35,401 nt of DNA, taken from NCBI GenBank assembly GCA_016125475.1, contig WGLR01000037.1, positions 1 to 35,401 on the forward strand, given 5' to 3'. Position numbers and translations under genes: made by a program. Under the pieces are notes generated by a model that searched no databases, was not told the origin of the DNA, and worked only from the letters and a program-made list of their open reading frames with translations. Of this stretch, positions 23,931-31,514 are shown one piece after another. The stretch is from Betaproteobacteria bacterium (GTDB lineage: Bacteria > Pseudomonadota > Gammaproteobacteria > Burkholderiales > Ga0077523). Every line of letters begins with the position of its first letter. Positions within the stretch are counted from its first letter, which is position 1.

Positions 23931-24000
23931 GGGCGATGGGCGATGGGCGATGGGCGATGGGCGATGGGCGATGGGCGATGGGCGATGGGCGATGGGCGAT
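23931..24000. repeat. Ten perfect copies of heptamer GGGCGAT
   Basis: 70 bp, ten uninterrupted copies, directly upstream of the dehydrogenase start on the minus strand and 26 nt past the stop of the four-helix-bundle gene. Same heptad family as 376-403, 9165-9185 and 24397-24417, but in opposite orientation to them. Such an array is expected to change length by slippage. Confidence 0.95.
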
Positions 24001-24026
24001 ATCAGTATGGGAGCCGGACCATGACG

Positions 24027-24386
24027 TCAAGCCTTGCGGCGACGAATGAGCGCCCCGAGCAGCCTTCCGATTTCTGCAGCACGATTTTCGATCTCCTCGC
24101 CGAGGTCCTCGCGGACGAGCGCCAGTTCACGCGCGATTTCCGCCTGTGTCTGGAGTTCCGCCAGCGAACCCTTCGCAATGTAGAAGAATCGCACGGATTC
24201 CTTGTCGGTCTCCCGCTCATCACCTTCTGCGATGTTGCTGCAGACGCTGACTGCTGCCCGCCGCATCTGGTCTCTCAGCCCGAAATCGCGCGCGATCGGG
24301 CCAACCTCGGTGGCCTCGTATACGAAGATGGCGAGCGATTTGGCCTTCTGCCAGACGACGAGCGCCCGGAACCCCGATGCCCCCAC
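24027..24386 (-). CDS. Four-helix-bundle protein (23S rRNA intervening-sequence/Avd-like family)
   Basis: 119 aa from GTG 24386, no clear Shine-Dalgarno. The family hallmark is plain: FRALVVWQKAKSLAIFVYE, then LRDQMRRAAVSVCSNIAEGD and FFYIAKGSLAELQTQAEIA, followed by a last helix and a basic tail (IRRRKA). Related proteins lie in 23S rRNA intervening sequences and as Avd in diversity-generating retroelements; function of the free-standing ones is unclear. No reverse transcriptase is present here. The gene looks lower in G+C than its neighbours and is flanked by heptad arrays of opposite orientation, which suggests an inserted cassette. Confidence 0.9.
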   Translation of the reverse strand: MGASGFRALVVWQKAKSLAIFVYEATEVGPIARDFGLRDQMRRAAVSVCSNIAEGDERETDKESVRFFYIAKGSLAELQTQAEIARELALVREDLGEEIENRAAEIGRLLGALIRRRKA

Positions 24387-24396
24387 GATCTCGAAC

Positions 24397-24417
24397 GGCC
24401 TATCGCCTATAGCCTAT
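24397..24417. repeat. Heptanucleotide tandem repeat, 3 copies
   Basis: GGCCTAT, CGCCTAT, AGCCTAT; on the minus strand ATAGGCT, ATAGGCG, ATAGGCC. It lies between the alcohol dehydrogenase stop (24428) and the four-helix-bundle start (24386), in opposite orientation to the ten-copy array on the other side of that gene. Confidence 0.75.
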
Positions 24418-24427
24418 AGCCCCATGC

Positions 24428-25552
24428 CTAAAAGGCGATAATCTGCCGCACCGTGTGCCCCGACGCGAGGCGATCGAAGCCCTCGTTGATGTCTTCGAGC
24501 CTGATGTGGTCGCTCATGAGCTTGTTGACCGGGAGCTTGCCGCGGCGGTACAGGTCGATGTAGCGAGGCATGTCGCGCGGCGGCACGCACGAGCCGACGT
24601 AGCTGCCTTTCACCGTGCGCTCCTCGGCGGTGAGGTTCACGTGCTGGAGCTGCCAGCGCGCATCCGGGTGCGGAAGCCCGGCCGTGACGGTCGTCCCGCC
24701 CCGCCGCGTGACGCGATAGGCAAGTTCCATGGCCTGGACCGAACCGGCCATCTCGAGGCCGAAGTCCACGCCGCCGGCGGTCAGTGTCTTCACCTTCTGG
24801 ATCGCGTCGGGATCCTTCGCGTTCACGACGTCGGTCGCGCCGAACTTCTTCGCGAGTTCGAGCTTGTCGTCGTGCACGTCGATCGCGATGACCTGGCTCG
24901 CGCCCGCGACCTGTGCACCGAACAGCGCGTTCAGGCCGACACCGCCGAGGCCCACGACCGCGACGCGGGCACCGGGAAAGATCTGTGCGGTGTTGAGGGC
25001 CGCGCCGACGCCGGTCAGCACGGCACATCCGAACAGCGCCGCCTCGTCGAAGGCCAGCTGCTTGTCGATCTTCACGAGCGAGCCGCGGTTCACCACGCAG
25101 TACTCGGCGAACGCCGACACACCGACGTGGTGGTAGACCGGCTTGCCGTTCTGCGAGAGACGGATGCCACCCCCGAGGAGCGTACCCGCGCCGTTGGACT
25201 GCTGGCCGGGCTCGCAGCGCCCGGGATGACCTTCCTTGCACGGCATGCACTCGCCGCAGCTCGGCGCGAACACGAGCACGACGTGGTCACCGACCTCGAG
25301 GTCGGTGATGCCCGGTCCGATCTCCGCGACGACGCCCGAGGCCTCGTGGCCGAGCACCATGGGCATCTGGCGCGGGCGGTCGCCGTTGACCGTCGACAGG
25401 TCGGAGTGGCAGAGGCTGGCGGCCTTGATCTGGACGAGCACCTCCCGTTCGCCGGGCGGGGCGAGATCGACTTCCTCGATCGACATGGGACGCGATTGCG
25501 CGTAGGGCTGCGGGAGACCCATCTCCCGGATGACTGCGGCTTTGATCTTCAC
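24428..25552 (-). CDS. Zinc-dependent alcohol dehydrogenase (class III-like)
   Basis: 374 aa from GTG 25552 with GAGGGAG about 6 nt upstream. Catalytic zinc ligands C48 (SLCHSD), H69/E70 (GHEASG) and the later Cys of FGCAVLTG; the structural zinc set C99, C102, C105 and C113 is complete. The Rossmann motif is VVGLGGVGLNALFG with D of VIAIDVHDDK at the end of the next strand, pointing to NAD. Length and layout fit class III / aryl-alcohol dehydrogenases. It follows an SDR gene in the same direction after 304 nt of hairpin repeats. Confidence 0.93.
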   Translation of the reverse strand: MKIKAAVIREMGLPQPYAQSRPMSIEEVDLAPPGEREVLVQIKAASLCHSDLSTVNGDRPRQMPMVLGHEASGVVAEIGPGITDLEVGDHVVLVFAPSCGECMPCKEGHPGRCEPGQQSNGAGTLLGGGIRLSQNGKPVYHHVGVSAFAEYCVVNRGSLVKIDKQLAFDEAALFGCAVLTGVGAALNTAQIFPGARVAVVGLGGVGLNALFGAQVAGASQVIAIDVHDDKLELAKKFGATDVVNAKDPDAIQKVKTLTAGGVDFGLEMAGSVQAMELAYRVTRRGGTTVTAGLPHPDARWQLQHVNLTAEERTVKGSYVGSCVPPRDMPRYIDLYRRGKLPVNKLMSDHIRLEDINEGFDRLASGHTVRQIIAF

Positions 25553-25610
25553 GAGTGCTCCCTCACGGTTTTGGGAATTCCAGCGGACGGGCGGTTCGCC
25601 CCCCTCCCGG

Positions 25611-25834
25611 CCTCCCCCCGCCGGGGCGGGGGGAGGAGTGTCAATTCGTTTCCTCCCGCCACCACGGCAGGGGGAAGAGTGTCATGCCGTTGTCTCCCCA
25701 CTCCGGCGGGCGGAGGAGTGTCACGTCGTCATCTCCCCACCCCGGCGGAGGGAGGAGTGTCGTGTCGTTCTCTCCCCCGCAACCCGCGACGGAGGTGCCG
25801 TTGCCACATTCCCTCCCCCGCTCGCGGGGGAGGG
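25611..25834. repeat. Array of imperfect 39-41-bp G/C hairpin repeats
   Basis: The segment GAGGAGTGTC or GAAGAGTGTC recurs at 25633, 25674, 25713 and 25752, that is, with a period of 41, 39 and 39 bp. Each unit carries a C-rich arm, a G-rich arm and GTGTCRNGTCGT-like spacer. The last hairpin at 25811-25834 has a perfect 10-bp stem (CCCTCCCCCG / CGGGGGAGGG). It fills the 304-nt gap between the alcohol dehydrogenase and SDR genes. Arms are related to the hairpins at 351-373 and near 9130. Not a CRISPR: the 'spacers' are similar to each other. Confidence 0.75.
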
Positions 25835-25856
25835 TCAGGGAGGGGGAAAACGGACG

Positions 25857-26606
25857 TCAGTACGTCGCGCGCCCGCCTGACAGATCGAACACGGCGCCGG
25901 TCGTGAACGAGCAGTCCTCGGTACACAGCCACGACACCATTGCCGCGATCTCCTCGACGAGTCCGAAGCGCCCCATCGGAATCTTCGAGAGCATGAAGTC
26001 GATGTGATACTGGGCGACCTGATCGAAGATCGGCGTCTTCACCGCGGCCGGCGTCACGCAGTTCACGGTCACGCCGTCCTTCGCGAGTTCCTTGCCGAGC
26101 GATTTCGTGAAGCCGATCACCGCGGCCTTCGACGCGCTGTATGCGGATGCATTCGGATTGCCTTCCTTGCCTGCGATCGACGCGATGTTCACGATGCGTC
26201 CGTAGCCGTTGTCCTTCATGTGCTTCCCGGCCGTGCGGCAGCAGTAGAACACCCCGTTCATGTTGATGTCGAACACGCGCAGCCACTCGTCGACCGGATA
26301 GTCGATCACGGTCGCGTTCTGCCCCGCCACGCCGGCGCTGTTGGCCATCGCGTCGACCTTGCCGAACATCTTCACCGTCGACGCGAACGCGGCCTCGACC
26401 TGGTCGACCTTCGTCACGTCCACCTTGACCGTGTGGACCTTCCCGCCGCTGATCGCCCTGGCCGCGTCCGCGAGGCTCTGGTCGTTCATGTCCCAGATCG
26501 CGACATTGGCCCCCGACAGGGCAAGACGCTGGGCGATGGCGAGACCGATGCCGGACGCACCGCCGGTCACGATGGCGGAGCGCCCCGCCATGTCGAGCTT
26601 GTTCAT
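25857..26606 (-). CDS. Short-chain dehydrogenase/reductase
   Basis: 249 aa; a GAGGGGG-type Shine-Dalgarno lies upstream of the ATG. The nucleotide motif TGGASGIG is at residues 14-21, then NSAG, the catalytic serine in IVNIASIAG, YSASK and the PxxxxTP-like stretch TPAAVKTPIF. Classical SDR of the FabG/BdhA type with NAD(P); substrate not predictable. An Asp in IWDMNDQ after the second strand suggests NAD. First gene before the hairpin array and the alcohol dehydrogenase, with which it may act on the same alcohol or ketone. Confidence 0.93.
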   Translation of the reverse strand: MNKLDMAGRSAIVTGGASGIGLAIAQRLALSGANVAIWDMNDQSLADAARAISGGKVHTVKVDVTKVDQVEAAFASTVKMFGKVDAMANSAGVAGQNATVIDYPVDEWLRVFDINMNGVFYCCRTAGKHMKDNGYGRIVNIASIAGKEGNPNASAYSASKAAVIGFTKSLGKELAKDGVTVNCVTPAAVKTPIFDQVAQYHIDFMLSKIPMGRFGLVEEIAAMVSWLCTEDCSFTTGAVFDLSGGRATY

Positions 26607-26714
26607 GATGTTCCCCCTCGTTGAGTCGTCGGACGCGACAGGCTCGGACGGCCTGCGCGCGGAAAGCTGCGATTCTAAGGGAAGCCCGCGCGGACATGGC
26701 CGCCGAGTCGGGCG

Positions 26715-27992
26715 CTACCGGACGAGATTCAGGAACAGCGTGATGTTGAGCGAGTTCGTGAAGTCGATCAGTGCGGCGCCGACCAGCGGGATCACGAGAA
26801 ACGCACGCGGCGCGGGCCCGAAACGCTCGACGAGCGATTTCATGTTTGCGACCGCATTCGGCGTGGCGCCGAGGGCGAACCCGCAGTGGCCCGCGGCCAT
26901 GATCGCCGCGTCGTAGTCCCGCCCCATGACCCAGTACGTCGCGAAGGTCGCGAAGATCCCGACCACCAGCACCTGGACGAGCAGGATCACGAGCATCGGC
27001 AGCGCGGCATTCGCGAGTTCGATGAGGTTGAGGCTCATCATCGCGATGGTGAGGAAGAACGCGAGCGAGACCGAGGCGAGCACGTCGATCGTCTCCGAAC
27101 GGATCCAGCGGTGCCCGGACAGATCGAAGGCGTTGCGGACGATCACCCCCAGCACCATCGCGCCGATCTGCGGCGGGAACGTGAGGCCGGACATCTGGAT
27201 GAAGTGGCTCACCCAGGCGCCGACCTTGATGCAGAACACGAGCAGCAGCAGATGCGACAGCGACTGGAGCCCCGAGCCGCCGAGTGCACGGAAGTCCTGG
27301 AGGATTCCCGCCTCGGCGGTCGCACCGATCTCGAGGTGGGTGCGCGAGGATGCGTGCGCCTTCAGTGCATTCCGGCGGATGAGGCGCGTGCCGACAGGAC
27401 CGCCGATGAGGCCGCCCATCACGAGGCCGAGCGTCGCGGCGGCCGCACCGAGGACCGCCGCGCCCTGGAGGCCGTGATTCTCGAGCACCGGGGCGAAACC
27501 GAGCGCGGTGCCGTGGCCGCCGGTCATCGACACCGCTCCGCACGCGAGTCCGAGCAGCGGGTCCACGCCGAGGACGGACGCGAGGCCGACCCCGATGCCG
27601 TTCTGGAAGACCGCGAGCACGGTGCCGATCGCGAGGAACAGCAGCACCTGTCCACTGCCCCGACGCACGACGTCCCAGGTCGCGTTGAGCCCGATGCACG
27701 TGAAGAACGCGACCATGAGCGGCAGCGTCACGCCTTTCGCGGGAGCGTGAATCCATTCCGGCTCGATCGTGACGATCCACGTCCACCACTGCGCGGTGAC
27801 CTTCGTCACGAACTGCAACGGACTGTCGGATGCCAGATTCACGCCCAGCACGACGAGCGACACGAACAGCCCGCCCACGACCGGCGCGGGGATGTTGAAC
27901 TTGCGGAGCACGCTGATGCGATCGACGAGCCACTCGCCCGCGAGCAGGACGGGGATGGCCGCGAGGACGGGAAGCCAGGCGGGAATGCTCAT
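26715..27992 (-). CDS. gltS: Sodium/glutamate symporter
   Basis: 425 aa from ATG 27992. Membrane protein with about ten or more helices. The two family signatures are complete: GAVSMTGGHGTALGFAP and AAGHCGFALGATPNAVANM, and the start resembles E. coli GltS (KFNIPAPVVGGLFVSL). It imports glutamate with sodium. No Shine-Dalgarno is seen; TACAAT ends 7 nt before the ATG. It lies 52 nt past the GST gene. A G/C dyad (28006-28027) separates them. Confidence 0.94.
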   Translation of the reverse strand: MSIPAWLPVLAAIPVLLAGEWLVDRISVLRKFNIPAPVVGGLFVSLVVLGVNLASDSPLQFVTKVTAQWWTWIVTIEPEWIHAPAKGVTLPLMVAFFTCIGLNATWDVVRRGSGQVLLFLAIGTVLAVFQNGIGVGLASVLGVDPLLGLACGAVSMTGGHGTALGFAPVLENHGLQGAAVLGAAAATLGLVMGGLIGGPVGTRLIRRNALKAHASSRTHLEIGATAEAGILQDFRALGGSGLQSLSHLLLLVFCIKVGAWVSHFIQMSGLTFPPQIGAMVLGVIVRNAFDLSGHRWIRSETIDVLASVSLAFFLTIAMMSLNLIELANAALPMLVILLVQVLVVGIFATFATYWVMGRDYDAAIMAAGHCGFALGATPNAVANMKSLVERFGPAPRAFLVIPLVGAALIDFTNSLNITLFLNLVR

Positions 27993-28005
27993 GCGACCGA
28001 TTGTA

Positions 28006-28027
28006 GCCCGCACGACACCGTGCGGGC
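28006..28027 (-). other. Perfect 9-bp inverted repeat upstream of gltS
   Basis: GCCCGCACG, ACAC on the plus strand, CGTGCGGGC. No T-run follows on either strand, so it may be a weak Rho-independent-like stop for the GST transcript or an operator. On the minus strand TACAAT follows directly and could be a -10 box placing the start of transcription at or beside the gltS ATG. Confidence 0.5.
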
Positions 28028-28044
28028 CAACCCCCTGCCCTTCG

Positions 28045-28779
28045 CTACGAAACGCCCCGCTCGAGTTCCGGATAGTGCCGGAAGACGCCGTCCTCGTTGA
28101 ACGGTATCCGGCGCTCCGATGCGAGGTACGCGGCGATGCGGGGTCGATCCGCGACGCGGTCGTGCAGTGCGGCGAGTGCGGCGTGGCGACGACGACGGCG
28201 CTTCATGGTCTCCGGGAACGCGTATCGCAGACCGGCCACGAGCTGGAACAGCGAGAGATCGACGTACGTCGCGCTGCGCCCGACGATCCAGCGGCGCCCG
28301 CCCGCGTTCTGCGCGAGCACGGACTCGAAGTATTCGAGGTACTTGGGCAAGCGCTCGGAGAGGAAGTGCGCGGTGCGCGACTTCGCTTCGCGCTTCTGCT
28401 CGTGGTAATAGCGCCCCAGTGCGACCGGATGGTGCGTGTCGTGGATCTCCGCGACGAAGTCGGTCACGGTGAGCTGAAGCTGATGCGCCCAGAGCCGCGC
28501 CGCCTCGGCCTTCGGCACGAGTCCGAGCCTCGGACCGAGGTACTGCAGGATCAGCGCCGTCTGCGCGATGCAGAGCGCGCCCGCCTTCAGGAACGGCGGC
28601 GCGAAGGGCACGCGTGCGCCCGAGCCGCGCTTCATGACGCCCATCATCGCCGCGACACCGCGGCCGGGACCGGTCTCGCGCGCGACGTCCACGTAGTCGG
28701 CACCGGCGTCTTCGAGCGCGAGCCTCACGAACTCGCCGCGACCCTGGATGCCCGGCCAGTAATAGAGTTCATACCGCAT
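28045..28779 (-). CDS. Glutathione S-transferase
   Basis: 244 aa from ATG 28779 (GTG at 28782 also possible). The N-terminal thioredoxin-like half begins MRYELYYWPGIQGRGEFVRLALEDAG with the Tyr near position 5-7 typical of sigma/alpha-like GSTs; the cis-proline region is ARVPFAPPFL and TALILQYLG. The C-terminal helical half follows, with YVDLSLFQLVAGLRYAFP. Conjugates glutathione to electrophiles in the cytosol, or acts as an isomerase/reductase. It follows coxG by 96 nt. Confidence 0.88.
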   Translation of the reverse strand: MRYELYYWPGIQGRGEFVRLALEDAGADYVDVARETGPGRGVAAMMGVMKRGSGARVPFAPPFLKAGALCIAQTALILQYLGPRLGLVPKAEAARLWAHQLQLTVTDFVAEIHDTHHPVALGRYYHEQKREAKSRTAHFLSERLPKYLEYFESVLAQNAGGRRWIVGRSATYVDLSLFQLVAGLRYAFPETMKRRRRRHAALAALHDRVADRPRIAAYLASERRIPFNEDGVFRHYPELERGVS

Positions 28780-28875
28780 CACGCCGCTCCCGGTCCGGGG
28801 CGTCCGGCAGAACGCGACACGGGCTCGACACGCACAGCGGATTCGACGCGGCGGGAATCGTGCGCGCGCACACGC

Positions 28876-29424
28876 TCAGCCCTCGTTCGCGGCGGTCTTC
28901 TTCCTGCCGAACCAGGCCCAGCGACGGGCGGGCTTGTCCGTGTCGGCCTCGTCCTCACCGGCATCGCCGTCCGTGTCGTCGGGCGGCGCGACGACCTGGT
29001 TGAACCTGTCGAAGAAGTTGTCGGTCATCTTGCGCGCGACGCCGTCGATGAGGCGCGAACCCACCTGCGCGATCTTCCCGCCCACCGTGGCGTTCGCCTT
29101 GTAGCTGAGCAGCGTCACCTCGTCGGACTCCATCGTGAGGCTCACTTCCGCGCGCCCCTTGCCGAAGCCCGCGACGCCGCCGCTTCCCTCGAACACGATC
29201 GCGTACGACTCGGGCGGGACGGGATCGACGATCAGCAGCTTGCCCTTGAACTTGGCCTTCACGGGACCGACGGCCGCAACCATCGCCATTTCGTACTCTG
29301 CGTCCGACACGCGTGCGACGCTCTCGCACCCCGGGATGCAGAGCTTCAGCACCTCGGGATCGTTGAGGGCTTCCCAAACGGCCTGCTGTGGCAGGGCAAT
29401 CAACTGTTCGCCCATTATTTCCAT
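28876..29424 (-). CDS. coxG: CoxG-like SRPBCC protein
   Basis: 182 aa; AGGAG 9 nt before the ATG. Start-domain (SRPBCC) protein with the CoxG motifs MEIMGEQLIALPQQAVWEALNDPEVLKLCIPGCE, then GPVKAKFKGKL and the end of the core LIDGVARKMTDNFFDRF. The last 40 residues are acidic then basic (DDTDGDAGEDEADTDK) and look disordered. CoxG has been linked with aerobic CO dehydrogenase assembly or membrane attachment, and homologues accompany other xanthine-oxidase family enzymes. No coxL/M/S genes are in the window. It overlaps the end of the coxE-like gene by 10 nt. Confidence 0.85.
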   Translation of the reverse strand: MEIMGEQLIALPQQAVWEALNDPEVLKLCIPGCESVARVSDAEYEMAMVAAVGPVKAKFKGKLLIVDPVPPESYAIVFEGSGGVAGFGKGRAEVSLTMESDEVTLLSYKANATVGGKIAQVGSRLIDGVARKMTDNFFDRFNQVVAPPDDTDGDAGEDEADTDKPARRWAWFGRKKTAANEG

Positions 29425-30599
29425 CGAATTGAACTCCTCGTGTGATGACGCTCTCGTGCAACCACGCCCGAACTCAGGACACCTGCCACACTCGTCAGAC
29501 TCTCGACATTATGCGCCGGCAGGAAGTGATCCACGTGCGGGAGGATGGCCCGGATGCCGGCCGCCCTCGCCTCGAACTCCGGGAATCGCAGCAGCGGATT
29601 CAGCCAGATGAGTCGCCTGCAGGACTTGCCGAGACGCTCCGCCTCCTCCCCGAGCGTGTCGGGCTCGTCGCGATCGAGCCCGTCCGTGATGAGCAGCACG
29701 GCCGCATTCTGTCCGAGCACGCGGCGCGACCAGCGCAGGTTGAACTCCGCGAGGCTCGCGCGGATGCGGGTGCCTCCGGACCAGTCGGCCACCGCACGCG
29801 TCACCGCCGCGAGGGCGGCGTCGACGTCGCGATGCCGGAGCTGTCGCGTCACGTTCGTGAGACGTGTCCCGAACAGGAAGACCTGCACACGGTCACGATC
29901 GTTCGTGATCGCGTGCAGAAAGTGCAGGAACATCCGCGTGTAGCGCTGCATCGAACCCGAAATGTCGCACAGCACGACGAGCGGCGCATGCCGCATCCGT
30001 GGCCGACAGTGCTGAAGCAGGATGAGTTCCCGCGTGCCGCGCACGGCACGCCGGAACGTCGCGCGCGTGTCGACCGAGCCGCCGTGCACGTTCGCCTCCC
30101 GGCGACGTGTCCGAACGGGCGGAATCGGCAGACGCAGGCGCGCCATGAGTCTCTGGACTTCGGCCATTTCCTGCACGCTCATCGACGCGAAGTCGCGCGT
30201 GCGCAGGGCCTCGTTGCTCGACGGGGCGAGCACGAGTTCGGTCTGTTCCCGGACCACGGGCGGAGCGGTCTCGCCCTCGCCGAGTTCCTCCGCAACGGCC
30301 TCCATGACGCGGCGATTCAGCAGCGATTCGTCGGCAGTGGCCGACGGCAGTCCGGAAGACGCGCCCGTGGCAGCGCCGGCCACGTCCCGCGCTCGCCAGA
30401 ATGCGTCGAACGCCTGGTCGAACACCTCGAAGTGTTCGCGGCGCGCGACGAACAGCGATGCGAACGCCCAGTACACGTCGTCCCGCCGCGCGATCCCGCA
30501 CATCGACAGTGCGCGCAGGGCGTCCAGCACGCGGTCGGTGCCGACCGGAAGGCCCGCCCGCCGCAGAACGCGTGCAAACCTCGCGACGGGCCTGATCAT
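29415..30599 (-). CDS. coxE: CoxE-like VWA-domain protein
   Basis: 394 aa from ATG 30599. A helical N-terminal region (FARVLRRAGLPVGTDRVLDALRAL) is followed by a VWA domain with a MIDAS-type motif D212-I-S-G-S-M and the downstream LLITDGLDRDEPD. This is the CoxE/MadC layout. CoxE works with the CoxD AAA+ ATPase to insert the CuSMo centre of CO dehydrogenase; here no coxD, so the role may be different. The upstream palindrome GGGAAC-CC-GTTCCC (30603-30616) directly precedes the start codon. Confidence 0.85.
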   Translation of the reverse strand: MIRPVARFARVLRRAGLPVGTDRVLDALRALSMCGIARRDDVYWAFASLFVARREHFEVFDQAFDAFWRARDVAGAATGASSGLPSATADESLLNRRVMEAVAEELGEGETAPPVVREQTELVLAPSSNEALRTRDFASMSVQEMAEVQRLMARLRLPIPPVRTRRREANVHGGSVDTRATFRRAVRGTRELILLQHCRPRMRHAPLVVLCDISGSMQRYTRMFLHFLHAITNDRDRVQVFLFGTRLTNVTRQLRHRDVDAALAAVTRAVADWSGGTRIRASLAEFNLRWSRRVLGQNAAVLLITDGLDRDEPDTLGEEAERLGKSCRRLIWLNPLLRFPEFEARAAGIRAILPHVDHFLPAHNVESLTSVAGVLSSGVVARERHHTRSSIRWK

Positions 30600-30702
30600 C
30601 GCGGGAACCCGTTCCCGTACATTCGTCCGAAAGCATCGGGCGCACGACGATGTCCGTGTGATCGCATCGGCGTTCCATTCCGCGGCGCACAACGGGTCGG
30701 TG

Positions 30703-30732
30703 TTGTCTGTGCGCTGCGCCCGGGCGTAGCAT
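30703..30732 (+). promoter_or_regulatory. Possible sigma-70 promoter for the 56-aa protein gene
   Basis: TTGTCT at 30703-30708 and TAGCAT at 30727-30732 with an 18-nt spacer, four of six matches in each at best. A transcript would start near 30740, about 55 nt before the ATG at 30796. Confidence 0.35.
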
Positions 30733-30795
30733 GGTCCCGGGAACAGAGAGGAGCGGGAGCCGGTCTCACGTCTACCCGCCCGAAAGGAGGTCGCC

Positions 30796-30966
30796 ATGTG
30801 CTTCGAGTTCGAATGGCTTTACTGGGCACAACTCGCGCAGGAAAAGGCACGGAACGACGAGGAATCCCGGGAGAACGCCCGGGCCGAACGCCGTCGTCAG
30901 ACTGACACCCGTCGGGAGACGGGCGAGGACGACCGGCGCGGATCACACGAGCCCGCGCACGCCTGA
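30796..30966 (+). CDS. Small protein of 56 aa, unknown function
   Basis: The ATG at 30796 is preceded by AAAGGAGGT (30782-30790), an almost perfect Shine-Dalgarno five bases away, which is the main reason to call the gene. Product begins MCFEFEWLYWAQLAQEKARN, an aromatic helix, then a highly charged, probably helical and disordered tail with many R, E and D (ENARAERRRQTDTRRETGED). No signal peptide; one Cys at position 2. It is divergent from coxE and followed by a hairpin at 30978-31005. No known domain recognised. Confidence 0.7.
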   Translation: MCFEFEWLYWAQLAQEKARNDEESRENARAERRRQTDTRRETGEDDRRGSHEPAHA

Positions 30967-30977
30967 ATGCCGGCGCC

Positions 30978-31005
30978 GGCGGGCGGGCGGTTGCCCGGGC
31001 CCGCC
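30978..31005 (+). terminator. Hairpin after the 56-aa gene
   Basis: GGCGGGC plus GGGC pair with GCCC and GCCCGCC, loop GGTT, with a two-base bulge; GCGCATTT follows. It starts 12 nt after the stop codon. The T-run is short, so termination strength is unsure. Confidence 0.4.
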
Positions 31006-31009
31006 GCGC

Positions 31010-31514
31010 ATTTGTACCAAGACTTCCCGACCGCCGGTACTTCACGGCCCGTTCCGCGATCCGGTCGTCCGCAAGCGTCTCCCGCAGCGGCAGCGCGCCG
31101 ACGTGGTGCGTGGCGGATCCAGGGGCCGTATCGGTTCGGGACGCACGCATGAATCGCTGTTTCTCCGCAATGTCTCGTTGCACTGCACGATAACGATCAT
31201 GCCGGGCGGCCGCAAGTTCACAGGCTCGCCCCTGCCGTACTGGCGGGATGTGGCGACACTTCGGTTTCCCTCGTGAAAACATCCCTGTACACCACACTCC
31301 GCGACGATTTCGCGGCATTCCACGGTCCACGGACCGGCCGGCGTGTCATCGAACGCAGACGGTGCGTTCGCCGGCGGAACTTCCACCGGCGCGCAGTGCC
31401 TCTCAAGTCGTTGTCGTGCGTTCGAAATACCTGCATGGCATGCATCTTGAGCATGCCTTTCGACCGGAGCGCGGCCGTTCGTAGTCTCCGGGCACGCAGC
31501 AGGAGGGAGGAATC
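31010..31514. other. Intergenic region, 505 nt, no confident gene
   Basis: No ORF with a ribosome-binding site and sensible codon use was found on either strand; G+C is lower than in surrounding genes. At 31437-31457 GGCATGC and GCATGCC form a 7-bp dyad. The bases from 31436 (TGGCATG, 4 nt, TTGAG) resemble a sigma-54 promoter but the essential GC of the -12 box reads GA. Confidence 0.5.

Noticed and set aside
23689-24030. 113-codon minus-strand frame through the heptads (repeats of HRPSPIA)
   Set aside because: It is a translated tandem repeat fused to an off-frame piece of the LDH2-type gene; kept only as an argument for possible frame switching.
24027-24386. Avd gene of a diversity-generating retroelement
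   Set aside because: No reverse transcriptase, no template/variable repeat pair in the flanking 10 kb; only the four-helix-bundle fold is shared.
25611-25834. CRISPR-like array
   Set aside because: Units of 39-41 bp have similar, not unique, spacers and imperfect repeats, and no cas gene lies near; a hairpin repeat explains it better.
25729-27933. 734-codon frame on the minus strand
   Set aside because: It overlaps SDR and GltS in another frame and has the arginine-rich composition of a shadow frame; the two annotated proteins have complete family motifs.
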